Shown here piece after piece: positions 13,064-13,077 of a stretch of DNA of 13,077 nt. The stretch is taken from the NCBI GenBank assembly GCA_964465125.1, contig CAYXIO010000081.1, positions 1 through 13,077 on the forward strand, in the 5' to 3' direction. Every line of letters begins with the position of its first letter. Positions within the stretch are counted from its first letter, which is position 1. Below the pieces are notes generated by a model. It was not told the DNA's origin and searched no databases. It worked only from the letters and a program-made list of their open reading frames with translations. A program made the translations under genes and the position numbers. This stretch comes from CAYOHG01 sp964465125 (GTDB lineage Bacteria; Planctomycetota; Phycisphaerae; UBA1845; Fen-1342).

Positions 13064-13077
13064 TTGCGTTTCAGGAG

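Overview
The window is high-GC with a strong G/C preference at third codon positions. It looks like a chromosomal segment of a planctomycete-like bacterium, perhaps Phycisphaerae. This placement is inference. It rests on a large FG-GAP lipoprotein with a Ser/Gly/Asp-rich linker, short purine-rich tandem repeats and paired-palindrome intergenic repeats of a kind I recall from planctomycete genomes, and mostly monocistronic genes with no shared pathway. There is no rRNA gene or phylogenetic marker to prove it. No plasmid, phage, transposon or CRISPR hallmarks were seen.

Layout. Positions 1-76 hold a possible C-terminal coding fragment (+) that runs into an antisense tRNA-Asn(GUU) at 65-136. An array of eight 16-bp repeats (248-375) follows, then a GT39/ArnT-like membrane glycosyltransferase (402-2384, -). 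A 324-bp repeat-rich spacer separates it from a DUF1015 family protein (2709-3998, -). A 291-bp divergent spacer has promoter-like sequences facing both ways and leads to a 1205-residue secreted lipoprotein with FG-GAP calcium-binding motifs (4290-7907, +). A short convergent spacer with hairpins separates this from a XerD-type tyrosine recombinase (8030-9034, -). Divergent from xerD is a two-gene unit: a membrane-anchored LysM + L,D-transpeptidase (9227-10348, +) whose stop overlaps the GTG start of an MBOAT acyltransferase (10345-11646, +). An SSAT-like GNAT acetyltransferase (11718-12233, -) and a small J-domain/zinc-ribbon/two-TM protein (12352-12915, +) diverge from a 118-bp spacer. tRNA-Pro(GGG) at 12953-13028 and a terminator-like hairpin close the window.

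How the genes work together. The clearest functional unit is the L,D-transpeptidase/MBOAT pair. The overlap implies translational coupling, and both products act at the cell envelope: one on peptidoglycan cross-links or protein attachment, the other by acylating an exported polymer. The GT39 enzyme and the FG-GAP lipoprotein are also envelope or secreted functions but stand alone. XerD probably does chromosome-dimer resolution. The DUF1015, GNAT and J-domain genes have no contextual partners.

The most interesting items are the LDT-MBOAT coupling, the compact membrane J-domain/zinc-ribbon protein with a possibly leaderless mRNA, the split FG-GAP architecture of the lipoprotein, and the two repeat-bearing spacers. 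I did not find a clearly new multi-gene system.
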